Positions 9,082 through 17,184 of a stretch of DNA of 62,240 nt are shown here, in pieces. Source of the stretch: an uncultured bacterium (GTDB taxonomy: Bacteria > Myxococcota_A > Bradymonadia > Bradymonadales > Bradymonadaceae). Below the pieces are notes generated by a model that saw nothing but the letters and a program-made list of their open reading frames with translations, was not told where the DNA came from and searched no databases. The stretch's first letter is position 1. Every line of letters starts with the position of its first letter. Both the position numbers and the translations under genes were made by a program. The DNA lies in assembly GCA_937981985.1 (NCBI GenBank), contig CALJNB010000035.1:1-62240 (forward strand), written 5' to 3'.

Positions 9082-9903
9082 TTAATCGAAGGGAGATGAG
9101 AGCACAACCTTGCACTGCCGTGTTTGCACTTCGCAACGATCACTGTTTTCTAAATCGCAGAGTTCAAGTATTCCCGTACAACCCACCTCCTGATGTTCCA
9201 GAAGGCCGGAATCCATGAGCTTCTCGCAGGATCTTTTCGTTCGAGGTCCCTCTTCGAATCCACCAAACATATCTTGAGGACTGCCAAACTTAGAATACGC
9301 GAACCATGTGAACGCATCACGTTTACGCATTTTATCGATCATCGTTTGTCGGTCACCGAATAAACAGGTCGCGTAAAGTTGGCCGGTGGTGATGTGTTCT
9401 TTTTTTCTTTTTTGGTGCTTCTTAGTAGAATGGCGCGCCGGTACGAATTCGGTAAAGCGCCGGTATTCTTGCCGATAATAAGCGACATCGGAATAACCCC
9501 CTGCTAGACTGAAATCCGCGAAATAATTTGCGGCCCGCCCACATGCGTCGGGGTTTTTTTGTGAACACGAATGTATAGATTCTACCGCTCGAACATGATC
9601 GAACACATTAAACGAAAGTGAAAACATCAAAAGTATCATCCCACCCATGATCGGTAAGATTGCGAGTCGAGGTTGAGACTCAACCCATTTATGAGTCACG
9701 CTATCAATAACGAGAATTCTACGCGCTGAGAACGAAACCAGCGACAGAGAAATAAAAAATAGAGGGACAAACCAAAACGCTGAAATGTCTGCGAAGGCAG
9801 TCAACGCACCGCTCATTCCGACGAGCGAAAAAAAGGTCCAGAAGGACGCGCCAAATAAAAGTAGCGATTTATAATCTTGAGTTTTATAGGACATGATGTT
9901 CAT
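9082..9903 (-). CDS. Membrane protein with Cys-rich exported domain, unknown
   Basis: 273 residues. Three hydrophobic segments occupy about 14-36, 42-58 and 80-100, followed by a hydrophilic region of about 170 residues. That region carries paired cysteines (SCSQKNPDACGRAANYF, SCEKLMD, GCTGILELCDLE, RCEVQTRQC), which suggests a disulfide-bonded periplasmic domain, and a Lys/His-rich stretch (STKKHQKRKKEH). I recognise no family. The CSQKNPDACGRAANYFA segment loosely recalls Sel1-like Cys-containing repeats, but one copy is not enough to call. It is read in the same direction as dnaG and ends 25 bases before the dnaG promoter. Confidence 0.65.
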   Translation of the reverse strand: MNIMSYKTQDYKSLLLFGASFWTFFSLVGMSGALTAFADISAFWFVPLFFISLSLVSFSARRILVIDSVTHKWVESQPRLAILPIMGGMILLMFSLSFNVFDHVRAVESIHSCSQKNPDACGRAANYFADFSLAGGYSDVAYYRQEYRRFTEFVPARHSTKKHQKRKKEHITTGQLYATCLFGDRQTMIDKMRKRDAFTWFAYSKFGSPQDMFGGFEEGPRTKRSCEKLMDSGLLEHQEVGCTGILELCDLENSDRCEVQTRQCKVVLSSPFD

Positions 9904-10014
9904 TGTACCTATTTAAAAAAATAATTTCCAAAAATTATTTTAAAAAAGTACAAATAGCGCGAAATTCACAAAATTTTAGGCAAAAAAATTTTGCGATTTT
10001 CAGCGTTCAGTCTT

Positions 10015-11607
10015 CTAGAGAAGAGGCTCGACCAAACGAAATGAGCGAGCTTTAAGTATTTCAACTCTCGAAAAATCTGCAGTTGCTTTCGTAGCAAAGT
10101 TAAAATCAACATCCATAGCCGAGTCGAGTTCCCTTACTGCGTTCCCGTTATGGATAAGGACCATAGCCTCGCTATTATCAACGCAACTTCTCGGATCGAG
10201 ATTAAAAGAACCCACAACCGCCACCTCATCATCGACAAGCATTGTCTTGGAATGCATCGTTTCGGTACCCTTATACTGATAAATTTCAATGCCTGCGCTT
10301 ATGAGCTCACGATAATAATTTATCGATGCGTAATACATCCAGACCGCGTCGGTACTCGTTTTCGAATTCGTAAGAACCTTTACTTTAACACCACGTTTGA
10401 CAGCCTCTTTTAAATGATGACGAAGTCTGCGCGGAGGAACGAAATATGAATTTGAGATTGTGATCGACTTTTGTGCGGCTCGGACTAGCGCAAGCGTTGT
10501 AAAGTAACCTTCGGGTGTATCTTGTGTATGCGGATTACTCAAAATACTACGTGTCGCGGCGCTCCCCATTTGGGGAAGTTCAGGTTGATATTTCGGGTTA
10601 AAGTTCAAGTCCTCAGTCGGGCAGGCAAACCCGTATTTTCTCTTATTCGGACAACCTGCCTTTACTTCAAACTCGGAAATCCGTTGCCAGTCAGTCAAGA
10701 AGACTTGATGTACCCCTTTGACTCCCGGACCTTCGATAAAGACATCTGTATCTCGCCATTTGTTTGCGAGAAGATAATTATCGCCGATATTGCGTCCCCC
10801 TATGATCGTTTTGTTACCATCAGCAACGAGGAGCTTCTCATGAAACCTATCGTTTATAGTCATCAAGGTGCCCGGACGTACGGATTCCCATTCGATTATG
10901 GGATTAAAAACGAGCACTTCAACGCCGGAATTGGCCATTGTTCTTAGAAGCCCATAGTCGGAGAAGGTCCATTGGGTTGTAGCATCTACAATCACCCGAG
11001 CCTCTACACCACGTTCAACCGCTTCGACGAACAGATCGACCATTTCTTTACCAGCGGCATCGTCCTCTATTATGAAGGCAGAAAAATGTATGAACTCCTT
11101 GGCGTTCCGAATCATCTCCATGCGACGCAGGCGCGTTTCTTCAGCATCCACCAGCAACTCGGTTTTGCTTCCAATGTCCAGGGTGCTCGTTGTAAATAAA
11201 TCTAAGGTTTCCCTGAACTCCGGCGACGTGATTCCATCGAAACAATGCCCTTCCAAGCAAGCCTTGCCTCCACATTCTGAACTCGTCGTGCATGACTTAC
11301 CCGCAAAAATGGGCTCGTCCGGATTACACCCTGATCCAAACCAGTCGCAAAAAGCACCATCGGCTTTTCCTGATTGTTCAAAAGTCTCTTCCATTTCGTC
11401 GCAAGGTGTATCAAGTAGCTCTTGGGACTGAACCAAAACAGAGGGGGTGCATTCAGGCGGCGTAATAAATTCACCTGTGCAGGTTTCGCGATGGATCGCC
11501 GCGTCATAACAAATGTCTTCATCGCTTTTTTCAGTTTCAGGGTCTACAACGTTAGCTTCGCCACAACCAAAAAGAAAAATCAGAAGGATAGGGTAAAAAA
11601 ATCTCAT
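10015..11607 (-). CDS. Phospholipase D / cardiolipin synthase-like lipoprotein
   Basis: 530 residues with a lipobox signal peptide (FLFGC, Cys 15) and a Cys-rich N-terminal region to about residue 130. Two HKD catalytic motifs of the PLD superfamily follow: FHEKLLVADGNKTIIGG near residue 255 and MHSKTMLVDDEVAVVGS near residue 450, each with the downstream Gly/Asn stretch. Both halves are complete, so it should be active on phosphodiester bonds. Cytoplasmic cardiolipin synthases lack a lipobox, so an exported phospholipase or nuclease-like role is equally possible. The N-terminal CGGKACLEGHC segment is an extra disulfide-rich module. Divergent from dinB. Confidence 0.85.
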   Translation of the reverse strand: MRFFYPILLIFLFGCGEANVVDPETEKSDEDICYDAAIHRETCTGEFITPPECTPSVLVQSQELLDTPCDEMEETFEQSGKADGAFCDWFGSGCNPDEPIFAGKSCTTSSECGGKACLEGHCFDGITSPEFRETLDLFTTSTLDIGSKTELLVDAEETRLRRMEMIRNAKEFIHFSAFIIEDDAAGKEMVDLFVEAVERGVEARVIVDATTQWTFSDYGLLRTMANSGVEVLVFNPIIEWESVRPGTLMTINDRFHEKLLVADGNKTIIGGRNIGDNYLLANKWRDTDVFIEGPGVKGVHQVFLTDWQRISEFEVKAGCPNKRKYGFACPTEDLNFNPKYQPELPQMGSAATRSILSNPHTQDTPEGYFTTLALVRAAQKSITISNSYFVPPRRLRHHLKEAVKRGVKVKVLTNSKTSTDAVWMYYASINYYRELISAGIEIYQYKGTETMHSKTMLVDDEVAVVGSFNLDPRSCVDNSEAMVLIHNGNAVRELDSAMDVDFNFATKATADFSRVEILKARSFRLVEPLL

Positions 11608-11633
11608 TAGGGTGCTCTCCGACTACGAAATAG

Positions 11634-11734
11634 GAATGGAAAAAATACCGATTAAAAAATATACCAACCAGTCAAAGCGTGTCTAAAATTTGGACCGCCC
11701 GTGCTGACTGACTACCGAGATGTTTTTTCCATTC
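11634..11734. repeat. Nested inverted repeat, about 101 bp, between PLD gene and dinB
   Basis: Perfect 12-base arms GAATGGAAAAAA (11634-11645) and TTTTTTCCATTC (11723-11734) enclose a second pair, CAGTCA (11669-11674) and TGACTG (11705-11710). TAG lies immediately outside both ends. This could be a small non-autonomous element with terminal repeats, or a structured leader in the divergent promoter region. Confidence 0.5.
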
Positions 11735-11842
11735 TAGTTTATCTTCCAATGAGGGTCAAGAAACTCAAAGATTGGACACCTATTTATCGAAAAATTTGAT
11801 ACACCCAAATCAGATTTCGTAACGACGAGTGATTAACTTTTT

Positions 11843-13012
11843 ATGCAACGCTTGATTTTTCATCTCGATATGGACGCCTTTTTCGCGTCCGTTGAACAAC
11901 GAGACCATCCCGAATATCGTGCTAAGCCAATTATAGTAGGTGGATCGGGCCGACGTGGGGTGGTCGCCGCCGCTAGTTATGAGGTTCGACAGTTCGGTGT
12001 AAGGTCGGCCATGCCGACCGCAAAGGCGCTTCGTTTATGTCCTCATGCGATCATAGTTCCTCCCTCCATCGGCAAATACTCCGAAGCAAGTGCGATCATA
12101 ATGGCGGTCATGAAACGTTATAGTCCATTAGTAGAACCGCTGAGCTTAGACGAAGCCTTTGTAGATATGACCGGTACCGAAAAATTATTTGGTAAACCCT
12201 TAGATATCGCTCAAAGAATAAAAGATGAAATTTTCGAAGAAACTGGCGGTCTAACCTCTTCGATTGGAGTCGCACCCAATAAATTTTTGGCAAAAATCGC
12301 ATCCGATATGAACAAGCCCGATGGAATTACTCTCATTCCATTCGGGAAAGAAGCCGAGAGTATTGCGGCACTCAAAATTGAGCGCATGTGGGGTGTCGGC
12401 AAAAAGTCATCCACGCTTCTTCGTGAGATCGGCTTAGACACGATTGGTGACATCGCAAAAGCGGACACAAGAGAGCTCATAAAGGCCGTTGGACCGGCCT
12501 TAGCTGATCACATTTATAAACTATCTCGCGGTGAAGACCACAGGATTGTCATTTCCGATCTCTCGAGAAAGTCGATCGGTTCTGAGTGTACTTTTGAATA
12601 TGATATCAGCGGTAGGTCGATGGTTGAAAAGAAGATTCGACCTCAAGCCGAAATTGTTGCGCGTGGTCTGCGGGAAAAAAAAATAAAGGCGAGGGGTGTG
12701 CGGGTTAAGGTACGTTTGAGTAGGGGGTTTATTTTACAAACTCGGCAAATGAAAATAGATCAGCCTTTCGATGATTCTAAAACAATTTTTGATGCTTGTT
12801 GTCAGCTGTTAAAAACGGTGGACGTGGATGCCGCGATAAGGTTGGTGGGGGCGACTGCTTATGATCTGGTAGAAGAGGACTTCCCTGAACAAATCGATTT
12901 ATTTTCGACAGCAAAAAAAGAAAAGCAATCCACATTAGAACACGCAATGGACGCGATTAACAAAAAGCTTGGTCAACAAGTGAGGCGTGGAAGTTCTATG
13001 GATAGCGAGTGA
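11843..13012 (+). CDS. dinB: DNA polymerase IV (Y family)
   Basis: 389 residues, the usual DinB length. The opening IFHLDMDAFFASVEQRD holds the first catalytic Asp pair and the steric-gate region; VEPLSLDEAFVDMTG holds the second catalytic Asp-Glu; TSSIGVAPNKFLAKIASDMNKPDG follows. Helix-hairpin-helix and little-finger regions complete the fold. A clamp-binding-like motif QIDLF lies near residue 350. The enzyme performs error-prone lesion bypass in the cytoplasm. ATG 11843 gives the canonical N-terminus. I found no clear LexA-type palindrome upstream; the divergent region instead holds the nested inverted repeat described separately. Confidence 0.95.
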   Translation: MQRLIFHLDMDAFFASVEQRDHPEYRAKPIIVGGSGRRGVVAAASYEVRQFGVRSAMPTAKALRLCPHAIIVPPSIGKYSEASAIIMAVMKRYSPLVEPLSLDEAFVDMTGTEKLFGKPLDIAQRIKDEIFEETGGLTSSIGVAPNKFLAKIASDMNKPDGITLIPFGKEAESIAALKIERMWGVGKKSSTLLREIGLDTIGDIAKADTRELIKAVGPALADHIYKLSRGEDHRIVISDLSRKSIGSECTFEYDISGRSMVEKKIRPQAEIVARGLREKKIKARGVRVKVRLSRGFILQTRQMKIDQPFDDSKTIFDACCQLLKTVDVDAAIRLVGATAYDLVEEDFPEQIDLFSTAKKEKQSTLEHAMDAINKKLGQQVRRGSSMDSE

Positions 13013-13054
13013 TAAATTCGTTAGAAGGTTAGGGACATAGACTAGGTATATATA

Positions 13055-13798
13055 TTGAGCACGTTAGACGAAATTTTATCTCGAGTTAAAGAAGGCACAC
13101 TTTCGATAGATGCGGCGAAGGAAGAGGTCGCCCGTTTTGCTTTTGAGAGTCATGATATTGGAACCCACGATCATCTTCGTGAGTTACGAACCGGGATTCC
13201 CGAAGTGATTTTTGCCGCCGGGAAATCCACTGAGAATGTGGTCGATCTTTTCAAGAAGTACGCTGATAAATCAGAACAACTCGTAGCGTCACGTGTACCT
13301 CAAGAAATGATGAGCGCGTTAAAGAATGTCAGTAGTACGTTTTACTTTAATGAAACAGCGGGAATCGTTTCCATCTATCCGCCAAAACAATTTGAAAACC
13401 AAGATTTTGATTTAGCCGTTGTTAGCGCGGGCACTTCTGATCGAAAAGTTGCCGAAGAAGCCGCGACAATGGCACGACTTTTTGAACTCAATGTTTTATT
13501 TATGGAAGATGTTGGGGTTGCGGGTTTGTCCCGTCTAACGACTCAGCTTCATAAGCTGACTGAAACTAAACTCATTATCGTTGTAGCGGGAATGGATGGT
13601 GCATTGCCAAGCGTCCTTGCGGGCTTAGTCCGTCAGCCTGTAGTCGCCGTGCCGACAAGTGTTGGATATGGGGCCGCTTTTGAAGGTTTGGCAGCATTGC
13701 TTGCGATGTTGAATAGTTGTGCGCCCGGAATTTCTATTGTTAATATCGATAACGGTTTTGGCGCCGCTGTGATGGCAAAAAAAATGCTCTCCCCATAG
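13055..13798 (+). CDS. larB: Nickel-pincer cofactor biosynthesis protein LarB
   Basis: 247 residues from a TTG start. LarB carboxylates and hydrolyses nicotinic acid adenine dinucleotide to make the first intermediate of the nickel-pincer cofactor (established for the family). The N-terminal part has DHLRELRTGIPEVIFAAGK; the C-terminal half is AIR-carboxylase-like with VVSAGTSDRKVAEEAA, VAGMDGALPSVLAGL and PTSVGYGAAFEGLAALLAMLNSCAPG, all diagnostic. LarC, LarE and the LarA racemase are not nearby, so the pathway must be completed elsewhere or the gene is an orphan. Substrate NaAD links it logically to the NAD genes at 24.5-30.6 kb. It lies 42 bases downstream of dinB. Confidence 0.93.
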   Translation: MSTLDEILSRVKEGTLSIDAAKEEVARFAFESHDIGTHDHLRELRTGIPEVIFAAGKSTENVVDLFKKYADKSEQLVASRVPQEMMSALKNVSSTFYFNETAGIVSIYPPKQFENQDFDLAVVSAGTSDRKVAEEAATMARLFELNVLFMEDVGVAGLSRLTTQLHKLTETKLIIVVAGMDGALPSVLAGLVRQPVVAVPTSVGYGAAFEGLAALLAMLNSCAPGISIVNIDNGFGAAVMAKKMLSP

Positions 13799-13823
13799 TT
13801 TACCTATCGAAGGCCAAAAACTT

Positions 13824-14277
13824 ATGTTGAAATTATACAAGTACTCGGCTTCCGAAAAGCAATATTGGGAGACATGGGAGAACCCTGATGGATCTCAGAC
13901 GATTCATTGGGAGACCTCGGGACGCGAGGTCAAAGCAAAGAAATCCGAAAGTCTGCTTTTAAAAGCGCAAAAATGCAGTCGAAAAAGAAGTGGATGAAAT
14001 GCGAGAGAGAGGCTTTGGTTCGCGTGATGAAGAACTGCTTTTAATCGAATACGCGATTGATGGGATGGGTACTGCTGAGGATTTAGATAAGCGACATCGT
14101 TTGGAAGAGAGAATGAATGAAACTTTGGGATGGACTGGGTTAGGTAGTTTTGATGGGGCAATTTTGGCTTTTTTTCTTAAGGCATTTCGGGACGAGTATT
14201 GCGAAGTAAACCATTTGAGCCTTGAAGGTGAAGTGAAAGGAAACAAACACGATTTTACGATTGTCCTTAAGAATTAG
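13824..14277 (+). pseudogene. WGR-like small protein gene, disrupted by one frameshift
   Basis: Two adjacent frames together encode one recognisable protein. The first runs from ATG 13824 with KLYKYSASEKQYWETWENPDG and HWET, the opening of a small WGR-like family, and ends at TGA 13995-13997 in the wrong frame. The second frame continues with a VEKEVDEMRERG segment, IEYAIDGMGTAEDLDKRHRLEERMNETLGWTGLG and stops at 14277. The shift lies at an A-run near 13969-13976 and equals one extra base. The end after GLG also departs from the family pattern I remember (DGGSIGSGTMEV), so the gene may be degenerate. Sequencing error or programmed frameshifting are alternatives. Confidence 0.7.
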
Positions 14278-14522
14278 ATTTAGAACTTACATCCGGTTCA
14301 TTCACTTATATGTCCAACGCCATCCGAGACGAATGGCAATAGCAATTCTTAGGTGAGATAGTGGAAAAAGAAGAATAAGTTTCATCGTTCGCAAAACTAA
14401 AATAACGATTGCGCTAACCAAAAACGCTCTACAAAATGGCAAAAAAATTTGAGTATGATTTTATCTTGATAGTTAGCAGTCGAAGAAAAGGGCCACAAAT
14501 AAGCTATTCACGGTTTAAAATA

Positions 14523-14945
14523 ATGACGAAACTTCACATAAACGAGAAACTGCTGGAATTAAGATTAGTCGACACGTCAGATGTAGAAGAAATGGACGAG
14601 GTGATTCCGACGTTATGGGCAGAAGCTTTACGCATTGAAGACGCAAAATATCGCGCCGCTACAGCGCACGCAATTGCAAATTTGTATTTCAAAGCTGAAG
14701 ACTGGACTAACTCGGAGTTCTACGCTCGACTCGCGGTTGAGCACCAAGAAACACTGGGTGGAATTCTTCTTGGGAATCATCTGCTCTTTTTAGTTCGAAT
14801 CTTGCAGAAACACGAACGGGATGACCAACGCGAAAACATTAATTTAGTGAAGAGGGCACTCAAAATTTATGAAACCGAACTCGGTCCCACGCATTCCGAG
14901 GTACGTTACATAAGCAGTTGGTTAGATATGCTGGTCAAAGCATAA
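14523..14945 (+). CDS. Small TPR-like helical protein
   Basis: 140 residues from ATG 14523; an in-frame ATG at 14436 would add 29 residues of unlike composition, and neither has a clear ribosome site. The product is alpha-helical with TPR-like helix pairs: a YRAATAHAIANLYFKAEDWTNSEFYARLAVE segment and INLVKRALKIYETELGPTHSEV, matching the Kinesin-light-chain-type TPR pattern (A-x-x-Y-x-x-x-LGPxHP). Such modules bind proteins. No signal peptide or catalytic motif. Convergent with the flavoprotein gene, with 13 bases between the stops. The partner is unknown. Confidence 0.65.
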   Translation: MTKLHINEKLLELRLVDTSDVEEMDEVIPTLWAEALRIEDAKYRAATAHAIANLYFKAEDWTNSEFYARLAVEHQETLGGILLGNHLLFLVRILQKHERDDQRENINLVKRALKIYETELGPTHSEVRYISSWLDMLVKA

Positions 14946-14958
14946 AAGTGATATCCGA

Positions 14959-16404
14959 TCAGACTCCTGGACCGTATTGGTCACAATCGGGATTAATTAA
15001 CTCGCGCTTTTCTACGTTTGCCAAAGCATCGCGAAGCGCGGTACGAATCCCTTCTTCCACAACAGGGTGGTAGAAAGGCATTTTTAAAATCTCAGCCACG
15101 GTGAGTTCTTGTTGAACGCACCATGCCAAAAGGTGTGCGGTGTGTTCGACCGAGGGTCCAAACATTTCAGCACCCAAAAGTTTTCCAGTCTCGGCTTCTG
15201 CGTAAACATTTACCCAACCTTTGTTCTTGTTCATTACCCGTGCCCGTCCTTGGTCGCTATAATCTATTGAGCCAATGACAGCATCACATTGATCGAGACT
15301 CGAATACGTTGCACCAACAGAAGCTATTTGCGGGTCCGTAAAAACGACTCCAATTGGCGTACTACGGGGTACCGAAACAACTTTTGGAAAGGTGGCAGCG
15401 TTTGTTCCAGCGGTTCGACCATCATCGGCGGCCTCATGCAAGAGCGGATGTAATCCATTGGCATCACCTGCAATAAAAACGTTTAAATCTGCGACCTGCA
15501 TCGTGAGCGGGTTCACCTTAACGTATCCGCGTTGGTCGAGTTCGATTCCCATATGTTCCAATCCTAGCTTCGGAAGTTGAGAGCTCCGACCTGCTGCGAC
15601 CAATACATATTCAAATGTCTTTTTGAGTTCCGTTCCATCTTTTTGGACAATCTGGACTTCAATACCATCGCTGACCTCCACCGCTGATTCTGCTTTGGCT
15701 GAGAAATGTAATTCGAGTTCATCACTCAACACGTCGCGCGCAACGCTTGCAACTTTTGGGTCTCGCAGAAAAGCGACATTATCATCGATACCAATGATAT
15801 CTGTCTGTACTCCTAATCGCGACATCGCCTGTCCTAGTTCCAAGGCGATAACGCCTGTGCCGACGACAAGCAAACTTGTCGGCAAGGTCTCCAATTCAAA
15901 TATTTGGTCCGATGTGATGACGCGTGTCCAATTAAAATCGTAGGGGGGAGGAATAAAAGGGGTCGTTCCACTCGCGAGTATTAGTGTATCGAAGGTAAAC
16001 TCACTTACCACCCCATCGATGGTTGATGTGAGTGAATTTTTGCCTGTAATATGAACATGTCCCGGTAGAAACTCACCGTTCTTTTCACTGTTAGAAATTG
16101 ATTTTTTAACAAATCCCGTGAAACGATTGCGTTCTCTTTGCACGCGTTCCATGACTCGCTTTCCGTCGATATTTACTTCAGGAACATCGACACCGAAGAT
16201 AGATCCATGTTCGGCGTGATGGGCGGCTTCAGCCGCTGCGATTAATAGTTTTGATGGCATGCAGCCAACACGCGCGCAGGTCGTACCTAGTGGCCCTGAA
16301 TCAAACATGCATACTTTCTTGGCCCCGGCCTTTTTGGCGGCGCGGCGTGCGGTAAGTCCGGCGGTACCGGCTCCGATAATAGCAACGTTTAGGTGGATCG
16401 GCAT
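14959..16404 (-). CDS. Dihydrolipoyl dehydrogenase-type flavoprotein disulfide reductase
   Basis: 481 residues of the pyridine nucleotide-disulfide oxidoreductase class I family. An FAD-binding GAGTAGLTARRAAKKAG opens the protein; the redox-active disulfide is in GTTCARVGCMPSK (Cys-x4-Cys); the NAD-binding GTGVIALELGQAMSRLG, FIAGDANG (second FAD site) and FYHPVVEEGIRTALRDAL (catalytic His-Pro) follow. It probably transfers electrons between NADH and a dithiol such as lipoamide; no 2-oxoacid dehydrogenase genes are next to it, so the substrate is open. It differs clearly from the E3 fragment at 2-178. The TLASGTTPFIPPP region is typical for this subfamily. Confidence 0.88.
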   Translation of the reverse strand: MPIHLNVAIIGAGTAGLTARRAAKKAGAKKVCMFDSGPLGTTCARVGCMPSKLLIAAAEAAHHAEHGSIFGVDVPEVNIDGKRVMERVQRERNRFTGFVKKSISNSEKNGEFLPGHVHITGKNSLTSTIDGVVSEFTFDTLILASGTTPFIPPPYDFNWTRVITSDQIFELETLPTSLLVVGTGVIALELGQAMSRLGVQTDIIGIDDNVAFLRDPKVASVARDVLSDELELHFSAKAESAVEVSDGIEVQIVQKDGTELKKTFEYVLVAAGRSSQLPKLGLEHMGIELDQRGYVKVNPLTMQVADLNVFIAGDANGLHPLLHEAADDGRTAGTNAATFPKVVSVPRSTPIGVVFTDPQIASVGATYSSLDQCDAVIGSIDYSDQGRARVMNKNKGWVNVYAEAETGKLLGAEMFGPSVEHTAHLLAWCVQQELTVAEILKMPFYHPVVEEGIRTALRDALANVEKRELINPDCDQYGPGV

Positions 16405-16555
16405 TATTATTTCCTTTCATTAGGTATGATGTCATCATAACCACGAGTCGAGAATCGACCAGTTCATATTTCAAATTTTTTCCGCAGAATGCTGAACGAA
16501 AATGGATCAATGTATTTGAAAGGTTGGGGACTTAAACGGAATAGTGAGTAATCTT

Positions 16556-17089
16556 CTACTGGCCGTGTTTCTTCAGAAAAGCGATGAGTCCTTCGGGGTC
16601 TTTGGCATTATAAGAGATTTTTCCGTTACTTAGAACTACTGTTTTTCCCGCAACACATATCGAATGGAATGTTGTCACATCATTATCAGCTTTCATAAAT
16701 TTCGTCCGGAATTCTCCGATGCATCTCGGAACGCCGTCGGATGCTAAATTTTTGGGGCCAACGAATTCGACGATTTTACTCACGAGCTCAGGACCGTCGA
16801 GTTGATTTGTTCCGACAGGCTTACCGAGTTCACTGCGTGTTAGTTGGACGCTATCCGATCCTCTAATACGTTCGGAAAAAGTGATCCCGCTGACATCTAA
16901 AGGATTGATGGAAGGTTCTTGTTGTTTCGCGGATTCTTGTTGTTTAACGGTTTCGTCCTTAACGATTAAGGCGTTTGCCTTAGTCTCCAAGGTCGTGGAT
17001 TGAGGGGTAGAGTCGGCCACGATTTCCGGCGAGTTATTGCATCCGAGTAAGATGGTGGCGACAAAGATCAATACGATTAGATTTTTCAT
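16556..17089 (-). CDS. Putative lipoprotein, unknown function
   Basis: 177 residues from the ATG at 17089, chosen because it begins the signal peptide MKNLIVLIFVATILLGC with Cys 17 as lipobox; a longer in-frame start at 17158 would bury it. A Gln/Glu-rich linker (KDETVKQQESAKQQEPS) follows, then a roughly 110-residue globular part with two cysteines (RCIGEF and SICVAGK), a FMKADNDVTTFHS segment and the ending LIAFLKKHGQ. I do not recognise a family. It is read in the same direction as the TPR/beta-barrel gene upstream (95 bases apart) and may share its transcript. Confidence 0.7.
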   Translation of the reverse strand: MKNLIVLIFVATILLGCNNSPEIVADSTPQSTTLETKANALIVKDETVKQQESAKQQEPSINPLDVSGITFSERIRGSDSVQLTRSELGKPVGTNQLDGPELVSKIVEFVGPKNLASDGVPRCIGEFRTKFMKADNDVTTFHSICVAGKTVVLSNGKISYNAKDPEGLIAFLKKHGQ

Positions 17090-17184
17090 AGTTTGTTCTC
17101 CTTGTTTCCTCAAACGCATGTTTTGCAGAAAGGATTCAATTAAGATGGTTTTTGCCATTCTTTATTTTGAACCCTGAAGATCAA

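Noticed and set aside
10522..10947. A 141-codon plus-strand frame inside the PLD gene.
   Set aside because: It is antisense to a gene with two complete HKD motifs and has no ribosome site; a shadow frame.
13824..13997. The first half of the WGR-like gene as a separate small gene.
   Set aside because: Its sequence continues naturally in the adjacent frame, so one disrupted gene is more likely.
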